A DNA stretch of 64,000 bases, taken from positions 1 to 64,000 of the forward strand of contig CACYUI010000004.1 of the NCBI GenBank assembly GCA_902777605.1. The letters run 5' to 3'. Shown here piece by piece: positions 8,490-16,473 of this stretch. The translations under genes and the position numbers were made by a program. Source of the stretch: an uncultured bacterium. Lineage in GTDB: Bacteria; Cyanobacteriota; Vampirovibrionia; Gastranaerophilales; Gastranaerophilaceae. Every line of letters begins with the position of its first letter. Positions within the stretch are counted from its first letter, which is position 1. The notes under the pieces are model-generated. The model was not told where the DNA came from, ran no database searches, and saw only the letters and a list, made by a program, of their open reading frames with translations.

Positions 8490-8819
8490 TTAACCTTCAG
8501 CATCTCTTTTTGAGCCGAGAAGTCTTACATTATTAGCTACAACTAAAAATCTTTCTCTTTCTTCACCGGTTTGATCAGTCCATTTGCTTATAGAAATTCT
8601 ACCATCTGCAACAACTTGTCGTCCTTTTTTGATATATTCACCTGCAAATTCTGCTTGTTTATCCCAAACCTCAATATTAAACCAATCAGTTACTTCTTCT
8701 TTTGTCTTGGAATCCCATCTTCCCACAGCTAAAGAAAAAGTTGTTTTTACTTTTCCTGATTCAAAATATTTTATCTCAGCATCCTGTCCTGCTCTTCCGA
8801 TTATAGTTGCTGTATTCAT
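8490..8819 (-). CDS. ssb: single-stranded DNA-binding protein
   Basis: Single OB-fold SSB of 109 residues that coats single-stranded DNA in replication and repair. The N-terminus (NTATIIGRAGQDAEIKYF), the VTDWFNIEVWDKQAE strand region and GRQVVADGRISISKW are typical. It ends at KRDAEG and lacks the long Gly/Pro-rich tail with acidic DDIPF tip of E. coli SSB, resembling the short cyanobacterial type; protein-protein recruitment through that tip would then be absent. AAGGAG precedes the ATG. A terminator of the upstream foldase gene and a TATAAT box near 8855 suggest it has its own promoter. Confidence 0.92.
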   Translation of the reverse strand: MNTATIIGRAGQDAEIKYFESGKVKTTFSLAVGRWDSKTKEEVTDWFNIEVWDKQAEFAGEYIKKGRQVVADGRISISKWTDQTGEERERFLVVANNVRLLGSKRDAEG

Positions 8820-8868
8820 TTTATTCTCCTTGCTAGTTACCCTAATTTGTTAATATTATATCATAAAA

Positions 8869-8895
8869 ACGGGGATTTTATATTAAATCCCCGTT
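8869..8895 (-). terminator. intrinsic terminator downstream of the foldase gene
   Basis: Perfect 11-bp stem AACGGGGATTT (8869-8879) / AAATCCCCGTT (8885-8895), followed on the minus strand by TTTT. It lies eight bases after the foldase stop codon and separates it from ssb. Confidence 0.9.
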
Positions 8896-8902
8896 ATGTT
8901 AG

Positions 8903-10000
8903 TTATTTTATTTCTTTTTTCTTTGGCTCAGGAACGCTTATTTTAATCTTAGAAGGATCATATTCTTCTTTCAAATATTCTATTTTTGCTGTTTTCATTT
9001 CTCCTGCAGTAAAGTTTTTGAGAACTGCAATTTGTTTTTGCGTTTCTAAATAAAACTTAAGTTCATCTTTAACTTTCGCAAATGGAGTAGTGCCGGCTTC
9101 CATTCTATCTGTAACTTTAATAATATGGAATCCGTATGGAGATTGAACAATGTCGCTAATTGTATTTGGTTTCATAGCGAATGCTGCTTTTGCAAATTCT
9201 GGAACCATTGCTTCTTTAGGGAAAAATCCTAATTCCCCTCCTCTTTCTCCGCTTGTTTTATCATCGGATTTTTGTTTTGCTATTTTTTCAAAGCTTTCAG
9301 GATTTTTCTTTACCTCAGCTAAAATTGCTTCAGCTTTAGCTTTTTGAGAAGCCATTTGCTTTTCTAATTCTGTATTTAAATCTGTAGGATTAATATCTTT
9401 ATTTTTTTCTTTAATATTTTGAATCATTTCAAGAGTGTTTGCTGATATCAAGATGTGAGATGCTCTTACTTGTTCACCGTGTGTAAATTCTTTTTTGTGA
9501 GAATCGTAATACTTTTGTGCTTCTGCATCTGAAACATTTATTTTTTCGATTGAATTTACAAGCTTTCTTATTTTAATTTGAGATTTTAAATCCTCTGTAA
9601 ATTGAGCATTTGAGATTCCTCTTTGTTTCAAAATTGCGTTAAGTTGTTCTTTTGAACCAACTTTGTCTGTAACTGCCTTTAATTCATTCTGTATGTCTTC
9701 ATCAGTTGCTTCAATTCCTCTTTTTGCAATTTCTTGATCAAGAATTGCTTTTACGATAAGCTCATTCACAACTTTTTCTTTAAAAATATTCAAAAGAGGA
9801 TTGTTTTTATCATCTACATTTTTTGAACCGCCAAAAGCTTTTAAGAAAGATTTGTCAACGGCTCCGTTAAAAGCTTTATCAAAGTCAGCTTGTGTTATAA
9901 CAGTATTATTAACTTTTATTATGCCTTCACTTTTTTGCATAAAACTACAACCAGTAAGTAAAACAGTTGATACAACTAAAGTTGCTAATAGTTTTTTCAT
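8903..10000 (-). CDS. peptidylprolyl isomerase lipoprotein (parvulin/SurA-PrsA-like foldase)
   Basis: Extracytoplasmic folding catalyst of 365 residues. A lipoprotein signal peptide ends in the lipobox LLTGC, so Cys19 should be lipidated and the protein membrane-anchored. Residues about 35-170 form a SurA_N-like chaperone domain. The parvulin rotamase domain (about 175-330) shows RASHILIS and GGELGFFPKEAMVPEFAKAA, and SPYGFHIIKV near its end; an insertion between these strands is Lys/Gln-rich. A short charged tail ends PKKKEIK. GGAGTAATAT precedes the ATG. It is transcribed away from trhP and ends in a strong terminator. Likely role: maturation of exported or outer-membrane proteins. Confidence 0.9.
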   Translation of the reverse strand: MKKLLATLVVSTVLLTGCSFMQKSEGIIKVNNTVITQADFDKAFNGAVDKSFLKAFGGSKNVDDKNNPLLNIFKEKVVNELIVKAILDQEIAKRGIEATDEDIQNELKAVTDKVGSKEQLNAILKQRGISNAQFTEDLKSQIKIRKLVNSIEKINVSDAEAQKYYDSHKKEFTHGEQVRASHILISANTLEMIQNIKEKNKDINPTDLNTELEKQMASQKAKAEAILAEVKKNPESFEKIAKQKSDDKTSGERGGELGFFPKEAMVPEFAKAAFAMKPNTISDIVQSPYGFHIIKVTDRMEAGTTPFAKVKDELKFYLETQKQIAVLKNFTAGEMKTAKIEYLKEEYDPSKIKISVPEPKKKEIK

Positions 10001-10087
10001 ATATTACTCCTTATATTCCCTCTCTTTTTGATAACAAGTTAATTCTACTTCAAAACATAAAAAATGTTAACCGACAATTAAGCATTC

Positions 10088-10118
10088 TTTACAAAGTTAA
10101 CTTTCTTTATGTTAATAT
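10088..10118 (+). promoter_or_regulatory. promoter for a short or leaderless trhP transcript
   Basis: TTTACA (10088-10093) resembles a -35 box. A -10 candidate TAATAT (10113-10118) ends exactly six bases before the trhP ATG; no Shine-Dalgarno sequence is present. The spacer to this -10 is 19 bases, so GTTAAT (10111-10116, spacer 17) is the alternative. Either way the leader would be zero to a few bases. Confidence 0.45.
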
Positions 10119-10124
10119 TTATAT

Positions 10125-11393
10125 ATGAACAAACCTGAATTATTAATGCCTGCGGGTAATGTAGAAAAATTAAAATATGCAATAAAATACGGTGCAGATG
10201 CAGTATATCTTGGTGTGGTTGATTTTAGTCTGAGGGCTATGAGAAAAGGCGAATTAATTACAATGGACAATCTTAAGACAGCAATAGATACTGCTCATGA
10301 AATGGATGCTAAAGCGTATTTAACACTCAATATTTTTGGGTTTAATAATGATATAAAAGCTTTAGAATATTGTATAGATAAAATATCAGACTCTCAACCT
10401 GATGCACTAATCATAAGTGATCCGGGAATTATTAGGCTAGCTCAAAAATATATGCCCAAAATTCCTATCCATGTTTCTACTCAGGCAAATATTTTAAACT
10501 ATGAAGCAGTAAGATTTTGGCAGGATATTGGCGCAACAAGATGTATTCTTGCAAGAGAACTGCCTATAAAGGATGTTGCTGAAATAAAACAACGAGTTCC
10601 TGAAATGGAGTTGGAATGTTTTATACACGGTGCACAATGTGTATCTTTCTCTGGAAGATGCCTTTTAAGCGACTATATGACAAATGGTGAAAGAAAAGCA
10701 AATTCAGGAAATTGCTCACAACCTTGCAGATGGAGTTACAAGTTACTCGAAGAAACGAGACTAAATGAGTATCAAGAAATTATACAGGATGATAAAGGTA
10801 CTCATATCCTTTCTACAAAAGACTTATGCTTGGTTAAACATTTAAAAGAAATGATTGAAGCAGGAATAGATTCATTTAAAGTAGAAGGAAGAACTAAGAG
10901 TTTATACTATGTTTCTGCTGTTGCAAAAGCATACAGGGAAGCAATAGACACCGTTTTGCAAAATCCGCAAGCCGATATGCAGCCATATTTTGAAGAACTT
11001 TTAAAAGTTGGTAACAGAGGGTATACAACAGGATTTTATTTGGGTGATGGGGAATATCCTTCTGACGGATATAGTTATGATATTTCAAAAGGACTTGCCG
11101 GCGCTGATTTCTTATGTGAAATTTGGAATTATGAAAACGGCTATTATAGAATCATGACAAAAAATAAGTTCTATAAAAATGAAGATATAGAAATTATCAC
11201 TCCTAAAGAAAAGCTTATAACTCAAGTGACAGAAATAATTGATTTAAAAGGTGAAGAACAAGAACTTGCAAACACCAATCATGAACTTTTGGTTAAGTTC
11301 TCAAAAGAACCTAGAAGTTGGGAATATGGACTTATAAGAACAGTTGGTATAAAAAACGGTGTTAATGAAACTTCTAAATGTGCTTGTTCTTAA
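10125..11393 (+). CDS. trhP: U32 family protein, tRNA 5-hydroxyuridine synthesis protein TrhP-like
   Basis: Peptidase U32-family protein of 422 residues. It follows E. coli TrhP (YegQ) closely in sequence order: KPELLMPAGNVEKLKYA at the start, IHVSTQANILNYEAVRFW, ECFIHGAQCVSFSGRCLLS and FKVEGRTKSLYYV. Four cysteines, C172, C179, C197 and C201, would bind the family's iron-sulfur cluster. TrhP hydroxylates U34 of some tRNAs using prephenate as oxygen source; these proteins are not now thought to be proteases here. The C-terminus is short and ends in CACS. There is no ribosome binding site and a -10 box sits next to the ATG. Its stop codon overlaps that of the convergent gene by 4 bases. Confidence 0.85.
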   Translation: MNKPELLMPAGNVEKLKYAIKYGADAVYLGVVDFSLRAMRKGELITMDNLKTAIDTAHEMDAKAYLTLNIFGFNNDIKALEYCIDKISDSQPDALIISDPGIIRLAQKYMPKIPIHVSTQANILNYEAVRFWQDIGATRCILARELPIKDVAEIKQRVPEMELECFIHGAQCVSFSGRCLLSDYMTNGERKANSGNCSQPCRWSYKLLEETRLNEYQEIIQDDKGTHILSTKDLCLVKHLKEMIEAGIDSFKVEGRTKSLYYVSAVAKAYREAIDTVLQNPQADMQPYFEELLKVGNRGYTTGFYLGDGEYPSDGYSYDISKGLAGADFLCEIWNYENGYYRIMTKNKFYKNEDIEIITPKEKLITQVTEIIDLKGEEQELANTNHELLVKFSKEPRSWEYGLIRTVGIKNGVNETSKCACS

Positions 11394-12010
11394 ATTATTG
11401 GTAAATACATAGTACCGTTAGGAGCATCTTCGAGAGGCAATTCTCCTTTTAAAACTCGCTCCATTATTTTATTATTTTCAGGATTTGCAAAACGAAATCC
11501 GTTTTTCCAGTGAGCAAGTGATGGAGATGGTATTTTTGTCATTGTCGGACTCTCTATTTTCATAGAATCTAGTATAATTCTGCCATCACAACCTTCTTTT
11601 TTGGAGGCTTCAATTAATTTTGGTATTGCATAGGTATACGCACCCTGACGAGCAAACTCAGGTTTTACTTCAACCATATTTAGGTATATATGTGGTTTTA
11701 ACCTTTTATCTCCTCTTGAATCTATACAAAGATAGTTATTAGGGAAATGGTTGTCATATCCCTGAAAATCATATGCCCTATATTCTGTCCAAAAAGATTT
11801 AAAACGACTATCGTTTATGCCGGAGTTGAATTTGCCTATAATAATCATAGGGTTGTTTGACAAAACTTCAGGAGCTTGTGCTGTTCCCGATATTTCAACC
11901 GTATCTTTAGCAAGAGGCGGTTTTAATTTTATACCAAACAACCGTTGCGTAATTGATTTTATTTTGCTATATACGGGCTTTATTTCACCATAATAAATCG
12001 ATTTAATCAC
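11390..12010 (-). CDS. GNAT-like putative acetyltransferase (lineage-specific)
   Basis: 206-residue protein without a firm family match. The C-terminal half has the shape of a GNAT acetyltransferase core: YLNMVEVKPEFARQGAYTYA resembles the acetyl-CoA loop (strand, then R/Q-x-x-G), followed by an ILDS strand and HWKNGFRFANP, like the N-acetyltransferase end of 'neighbouring fold position, then GF'. Start is GTG at 12010 with AAGGA seven bases upstream. The stop codon overlaps that of trhP (TTAA). Two other proteins in the window (14978 and 35916) have the same loose GNAT pattern. Substrate unknown. Confidence 0.55.
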   Translation of the reverse strand: MIKSIYYGEIKPVYSKIKSITQRLFGIKLKPPLAKDTVEISGTAQAPEVLSNNPMIIIGKFNSGINDSRFKSFWTEYRAYDFQGYDNHFPNNYLCIDSRGDKRLKPHIYLNMVEVKPEFARQGAYTYAIPKLIEASKKEGCDGRIILDSMKIESPTMTKIPSPSLAHWKNGFRFANPENNKIMERVLKGELPLEDAPNGTMYLPII

Positions 12011-12109
12011 AAATTTGTCCTTCTATAATTATATAAAGTATTTATTTTGTAATAATTTGACTAAACTGTTACATTATGTAACTATTAATTATATTGCAGA
12101 GGAGAAATT

Positions 12110-12586
12110 ATGTTCATTAAGCCTGACTACAATCTAAAAAACATATATGAAATTGATTTTCAAGAACTTAAAGCGCAAGGAATAAAATGTATTATGTTTG
12201 ATCTTGATTCAACTGTTATGGTTTCAAAATCTGCATCATTTCTCCCTGAAACAATAGAATGGTTTAATTCTTTTTTGAATGATTTTGAAGTTGCAATTAT
12301 TTCAAATAATACAAAAGATTCTTATATAGAAAACGCTTCTAAAATTGCTCCATGTAGAGTTATAGGTAAGGCTAAAAAACCTGATACTAAAGTTATGAAG
12401 GCATATTTAGATTCAATTAATGTGAAACCTTCAGAAGCCGTAATGGTGGGCGATAGACCCTTAACAGATATTCTTGCAGGAAAATGGCTCGGATGCAAAA
12501 CTATTTTAGTCGGTTCAATTAATCCAAATGAAAATTTACCTACAAAATTAGTAAGAGCTTTGGAAAGAAGCACAATAAAACATTAA
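12110..12586 (+). CDS. YqeG family HAD-superfamily (IIIA) phosphatase
   Basis: 158-residue haloacid dehalogenase-type phosphatase. Motif I is FDLDST (D31 nucleophile, D33 acid/base), motif II is IISNN, the motif III lysine lies in the AKKPD region and motif IV is MVGDRPLTDI. These fit the YqeG family, members of which act on phosphatidylglycerophosphate in some lineages (Gep4/PgpA-like) or remain uncharacterised. GAGGAGAAATT precedes the ATG. It stands alone, and its TAA stop overlaps the stop of the convergent aminotransferase gene (TTAA). Confidence 0.88.
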   Translation: MFIKPDYNLKNIYEIDFQELKAQGIKCIMFDLDSTVMVSKSASFLPETIEWFNSFLNDFEVAIISNNTKDSYIENASKIAPCRVIGKAKKPDTKVMKAYLDSINVKPSEAVMVGDRPLTDILAGKWLGCKTILVGSINPNENLPTKLVRALERSTIKH

Positions 12587-13683
12587 TCTCTTAAATATTC
12601 TGAAAATTTTTCAAGTGCTTTAATTAAATTATCAGCACAAAATCCGACTCTAACATATCCTTCCATTTCAAGTGTTTCTCCCGGAAGTAGTGCAACACCT
12701 GTTTTTTCTTGCAAATCTTTGCAAAGTTCTTTAGATGAAATATCCTTCAAATATCTTATAAGTGCCGTTGTTCCGCCTTGAGGGTAAATACATTCTACCA
12801 ATTCCTCATTTTCTGCCCATGTTTTTAAAATATTATAACCATTGTGCAAGATATTGAAATTTCGTTCACTTATTTTTTCTCTGTTTTCCAAAGCAATTGA
12901 TGCAAAATAATCATCCAAAGCACTTATGCTTATTGTGTTGTACTGCCTTTGGTGATTGATTTCATTTATCAAATCTTCTCTTGCACATATCCATCCGACT
13001 CTGAGCCCTGGGAGTGAATAAGTTTTAGACATGCTTCCAACCGAAATACCTTTTTGATAAATATCTGCGACTGAAATAGAATAAGGCTCACCAAACAAAT
13101 TTAAACCTCTGTATACTTCGTCAGACAATACCCAAACATTATTATCTTGAGCTATTTTAACTATTTTCTTAAGCATATAATCAGGAATTACCGCACCTGT
13201 CGGATTGTTAGGGTTGTTTAAACACAAAAGCTTTGTATTCGGTGTAATAATTTTTGCTAATTCATCCAAATCGGGAATCCAATTATTTTCTTCTTTCAAA
13301 AAATATAATTTTACATTTGCATCCAATGATTCGGGAATAGAATAATGCTGCTGATAAGTCGGTACAATGGAAACAACTTCGTCTCCTTTTTCCAATAGCG
13401 ACATGAAAATGAGTTGATTAGCACCAATTGCTCCATGAGTTATTGTTATATTCTCAAGCTTTTGATTTGTATATAAACCCTTTATGGCATTTTTTAATTT
13501 CAAAGAACCTGTTATATCACCGTAACCAAGTGCAACATCCATTATAGAATTAGAATTGGTATCGGTAATTTTGCAAAGTTCATTTACTGATAAAGGTTTT
13601 ATACAGGTTGTGGTTAAATCATATTTAGCACTTGCCTCGTACTTATTCATCCACTCTTCGATTTTAAATGGAGCTATTCTCAT
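12583..13683 (-). CDS. PLP-dependent class I/II aminotransferase
   Basis: Fold-type I aminotransferase of 366 residues. The PLP sites are visible: NNPNNPTGAV (substrate/PLP loop), LSDEVYRGL (Asp binding the pyridine nitrogen) and SVGSMSKTYSLPGLRVGW with the Schiff-base lysine. The family covers aspartate/alanine-type and C-S lyase-type enzymes; the substrate cannot be told. It is followed 43 bases upstream on the same strand by deoB, so the two may be cotranscribed. The short gap between them contains C/G runs. Its stop overlaps that of yqeG by 4 bases. Confidence 0.88.
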   Translation of the reverse strand: MRIAPFKIEEWMNKYEASAKYDLTTTCIKPLSVNELCKITDTNSNSIMDVALGYGDITGSLKLKNAIKGLYTNQKLENITITHGAIGANQLIFMSLLEKGDEVVSIVPTYQQHYSIPESLDANVKLYFLKEENNWIPDLDELAKIITPNTKLLCLNNPNNPTGAVIPDYMLKKIVKIAQDNNVWVLSDEVYRGLNLFGEPYSISVADIYQKGISVGSMSKTYSLPGLRVGWICAREDLINEINHQRQYNTISISALDDYFASIALENREKISERNFNILHNGYNILKTWAENEELVECIYPQGGTTALIRYLKDISSKELCKDLQEKTGVALLPGETLEMEGYVRVGFCADNLIKALEKFSEYLRD

Positions 13684-13726
13684 TTTTTATCCATTGCCCC
13701 CCCTATTTACCCCCACCATTTACCTC

Positions 13727-14914
13727 TTAGCCAAGCCATTCTTCGATTCTTTTTGATATAGTATCAAATCCGTTTTCTATACCCAAATCTTTTGGCTCTA
13801 TATTTTTTGAATAATAAAGCACAGGAACTTGCTCTCTTGTATGATCCGTACCTTCAACCGTCGGGTCACATCCATGGTCTGCAGTAATTACAAGCAAATC
13901 GTTTTCTGTAATTAACGGAAGTATATTTTCTAAATAATCATCAATTTCTTCTATTGCATGTCCATAACCTTTTGCATCGTTTCTGTGACCAAAAAGCATA
14001 TCAGTATCGACAAGATTAGTAAAAATGATTTCTCTTGTATCATCTGTGATATTTGCATCTTTATATTTGATAGAGTTCAAATCAAGAGTACCGTCTAAAG
14101 CCTTGATAGTCAGTTCCAAGCCTTCTCTATTAGAACCTGTATGAATAGCGTGTGTTATACCTGCTTTAGAAAAAATATCTTCTATTTTACCAATTCCAAT
14201 AACCTTAACTCCTCTTTCTTTATATTTATCGAGAACTGTTTTTTGGGGAGGCTGCATAGAATAATCTCTTCTGTCTTTTGAAATTCTAGTAGGTTTTCCG
14301 TCTATAACTTTGTATGGGCGAGCAATTACTCTCGCAACATTATAATTTCCTTCATCAAGAATTTTTCTTGCAATCTCACACCATTTATAAAGTGTTTCCA
14401 GAGGAATTAAGTCTGTATCAAGTGCAATCTGAAAAACGCTATCAGCAGATGTATAGACAATAGGGAATTTTGTTCTATGGTGCTCTTCATTTAGTTTTTC
14501 AATAATAGCAGTCCCGCTTGCAGGAATATTTGCCAAAATCCCGCCGCAATCAGTTTCTTTGATAAATCTTTCAATAAGTTCTTTTGGAAATCCGTCAGGA
14601 AAAGTTGCAAATGGTTTTTCAGAAATTAGACCTGCAATCTCCCAATGTCCTGTCGTTGTGTCTTTACCCTTAGATTTTTCTCTTAAAGTTCCATATTGAG
14701 CAATAGGTGTCGCTGTTTTTGAAATACCTTCAAATTCCTGAATATTGCCTATTCCCATTGTTTCTAAAACAGGAACATCAAGTCCGTTGTTAAATTTGCA
14801 TACATTTTTGAGCGTATTACATTCTGCTACATCGCCAAAATCTGCATGATCAGGCATTGCTCCTATGCCCATAGAATCAATAACTATAATAACAGCTCTT
14901 CTTTTTGTTCCCAT
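13727..14914 (-). CDS. deoB: phosphopentomutase
   Basis: DeoB interconverts (deoxy)ribose 1-phosphate and 5-phosphate in nucleoside salvage, using two Mn ions and a phosphorylated threonine. The 395-residue length is typical. Seen are IVIDSMGIGAMPDHADFGD at the N-terminus, GKDTTTGHWEIAG with the catalytic threonine, LVDTDMLFGHRNDAKGYGHA and ITADHGCDPTVEGTDHTREQ with the metal ligands. AGGAGGAATTTAT precedes the ATG at 14914. It fits functionally with the nucleotidase-like genes upstream in the window, though they are not linked in an operon. Confidence 0.97.
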   Translation of the reverse strand: MGTKRRAVIIVIDSMGIGAMPDHADFGDVAECNTLKNVCKFNNGLDVPVLETMGIGNIQEFEGISKTATPIAQYGTLREKSKGKDTTTGHWEIAGLISEKPFATFPDGFPKELIERFIKETDCGGILANIPASGTAIIEKLNEEHHRTKFPIVYTSADSVFQIALDTDLIPLETLYKWCEIARKILDEGNYNVARVIARPYKVIDGKPTRISKDRRDYSMQPPQKTVLDKYKERGVKVIGIGKIEDIFSKAGITHAIHTGSNREGLELTIKALDGTLDLNSIKYKDANITDDTREIIFTNLVDTDMLFGHRNDAKGYGHAIEEIDDYLENILPLITENDLLVITADHGCDPTVEGTDHTREQVPVLYYSKNIEPKDLGIENGFDTISKRIEEWLG

Positions 14915-14977
14915 ATAAATTCCTCCTAATGTGTAAATTATAACACATTAGCAAAAATTTTTTTTACTTGTTTTTTT

Positions 14978-15574
14978 ATGAATATGAATATTTTATCTTT
15001 TTCATGTACAAATTTTGGTGCAAAATTCATAAAAAAAGCAGAAATTTCAAAATTTAATGCTGCAAAACAACAGGGATACCTTCCCGTAGATGCGTCATTG
15101 GTTGAGTTAAATCCCTATAATAAAAATGATATAGAAGCTGTTGCAAAAACTGTAAGAAAATGGGGATATGATGATGAATTTGGTTATTGTATATTAGATG
15201 ACCTTAATGCTATAAAGTGTGGTGAAGTCGATTCTAAAACCGATAAGATATATGCAGTAACAGTCCAAAATAATAACTTTAGAAAACTTGATTATAATAA
15301 AATAATAGGACTTGGTGAAACTACAAAACGCACTAAACATAAAACAGAAATTAATTTTCTGCAAGTTGAACCTGAGTCAACATACTTGAGGGGGAGTAAA
15401 AAATATATTAATACTGGTAGAACTCTTGTAGAATATTTTATGTCCAAGAATAACTTTAAAGAACTAATTGTTAAAGCTACATACAAAGCAGCTAATTTTT
15501 ATGAAAAATTGGGGTTTGAAATTATTGATACAAAAGAGCTTATCTACTCTTGGCAAACATTGTTAAAAAAATAA
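14978..15574 (+). CDS. GNAT-like protein with N-terminal FGAKF tag
   Basis: 198-residue protein not matching a named family. It begins with the lineage tag pattern ILSFSCTNFGAKFIKK. The second half looks like a GNAT acetyltransferase: INFLQVEPESTYL strand, a loop RGSKKYINTGRTLVEYFM, then ELIVKATYKAANFYEKLGF, where AxxFYxKLGF is the classic C-terminal GNAT signature. No ribosome binding site is seen before the ATG, which follows a T-run. It is divergent from deoB. Acceptor substrate unknown; could be a protein, amine or antibiotic. Confidence 0.6.
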   Translation: MNMNILSFSCTNFGAKFIKKAEISKFNAAKQQGYLPVDASLVELNPYNKNDIEAVAKTVRKWGYDDEFGYCILDDLNAIKCGEVDSKTDKIYAVTVQNNNFRKLDYNKIIGLGETTKRTKHKTEINFLQVEPESTYLRGSKKYINTGRTLVEYFMSKNNFKELIVKATYKAANFYEKLGFEIIDTKELIYSWQTLLKK

Positions 15575-15664
15575 TTTTGTAACAAAATTTTAAGATAATA
15601 TTTTTTTTAGTCAATTTTTTATTAAACAAATACTTTATAACACTATAGGAAGTGTGAAGTTTTA

Positions 15665-16426
15665 ATGACATATTATAACAGCATAAATTTGTTTAATAAT
15701 GTAGGCAGAACTGTTTCTCTTGGAAATATTGGTTTTAGAGGAACAACGGTACCTTATACTGATAAATTTGAAACAGGCAAAGATTCTTTTAGTACAAACC
15801 CTCTCAATGATTTTGGCAATAAATCAAGTATTACAAATGTTGCAAAATCAAATCCTGAAATAATGCGTATTTTAAAAGAAAACAAAATTCCTCTCGAGGT
15901 AAATATTGAAGAGTTGGAAAAACTAAAACGCGGACATTTGATGAACTCAAGAATAACTGTTGCAAAAATGTATTCAGCTTTGCCGGAAAATATTAAACAA
16001 ACCGTAAATATGGCAGATTTGCAAGAAGCAGCAATGTTACATGATTATGGAAAAGTATTAATACCAAAAGAAATTTTAAATAAAAAAGGTGCATTAAACC
16101 CTAATGAAAAACAAATAATGGATTTGCATTCCGAATTAGGATACGAATTACTTAAATCAAAAGGAGTTCGACCTTCAGTTCTTAAACTTGTCAAATATCA
16201 CCACCAAAATTCGAACGGTACAGGATATCCTAAGGTCAATAATGATTTTGAATACAATACAGAATTGGCAATGTTGGCAGCTGCTGATAAATATTCAGCC
16301 TTGACAGAAAATCGCAGTTATAAGTCCGCAATGCCCAGAAGAGAAGCACTAAATATTATAAAAGAGGATGTAGATACAGGACAGCTTCCTCAAGAAGTTT
16401 ATGATGCGCTTGAACACTCAACATGA
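15665..16426 (+). CDS. HD-GYP-like HD-domain phosphohydrolase
   Basis: 253-residue protein with a tag-like N-terminus (SLGNIGFRGTT) and an HD-GYP-type phosphodiesterase domain. Metal-binding residues look complete: H91, H126-D127 in HDYGK, H155, H179-H180 and the aspartate in AAADKYSALT; the GYP motif reads GTGYP (185-189). HD-GYP enzymes hydrolyse cyclic di-GMP or related signals. There is no sensory domain beyond the short N-terminus. It converges on a second, degenerate HD-GYP gene across a shared terminator, so the two may be an old duplication. Whether c-di-GMP is the substrate is inference. Confidence 0.8.
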   Translation: MTYYNSINLFNNVGRTVSLGNIGFRGTTVPYTDKFETGKDSFSTNPLNDFGNKSSITNVAKSNPEIMRILKENKIPLEVNIEELEKLKRGHLMNSRITVAKMYSALPENIKQTVNMADLQEAAMLHDYGKVLIPKEILNKKGALNPNEKQIMDLHSELGYELLKSKGVRPSVLKLVKYHHQNSNGTGYPKVNNDFEYNTELAMLAAADKYSALTENRSYKSAMPRREALNIIKEDVDTGQLPQEVYDALEHST

Positions 16427-16432
16427 TACTAT

Positions 16433-16464
16433 AACGGCGGTTTTGATTTATCAAAACCGCCGTT
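16433..16464. terminator. bidirectional terminator between two HD-domain genes
   Basis: Perfect 14-bp stem AACGGCGGTTTTGA (16433-16446) / TCAAAACCGCCGTT (16451-16464) with loop TTTA, and T-runs or A-runs inside and flanking the arms that serve both convergent genes. Confidence 0.95.
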
Positions 16465-16473
16465 TTCATAACT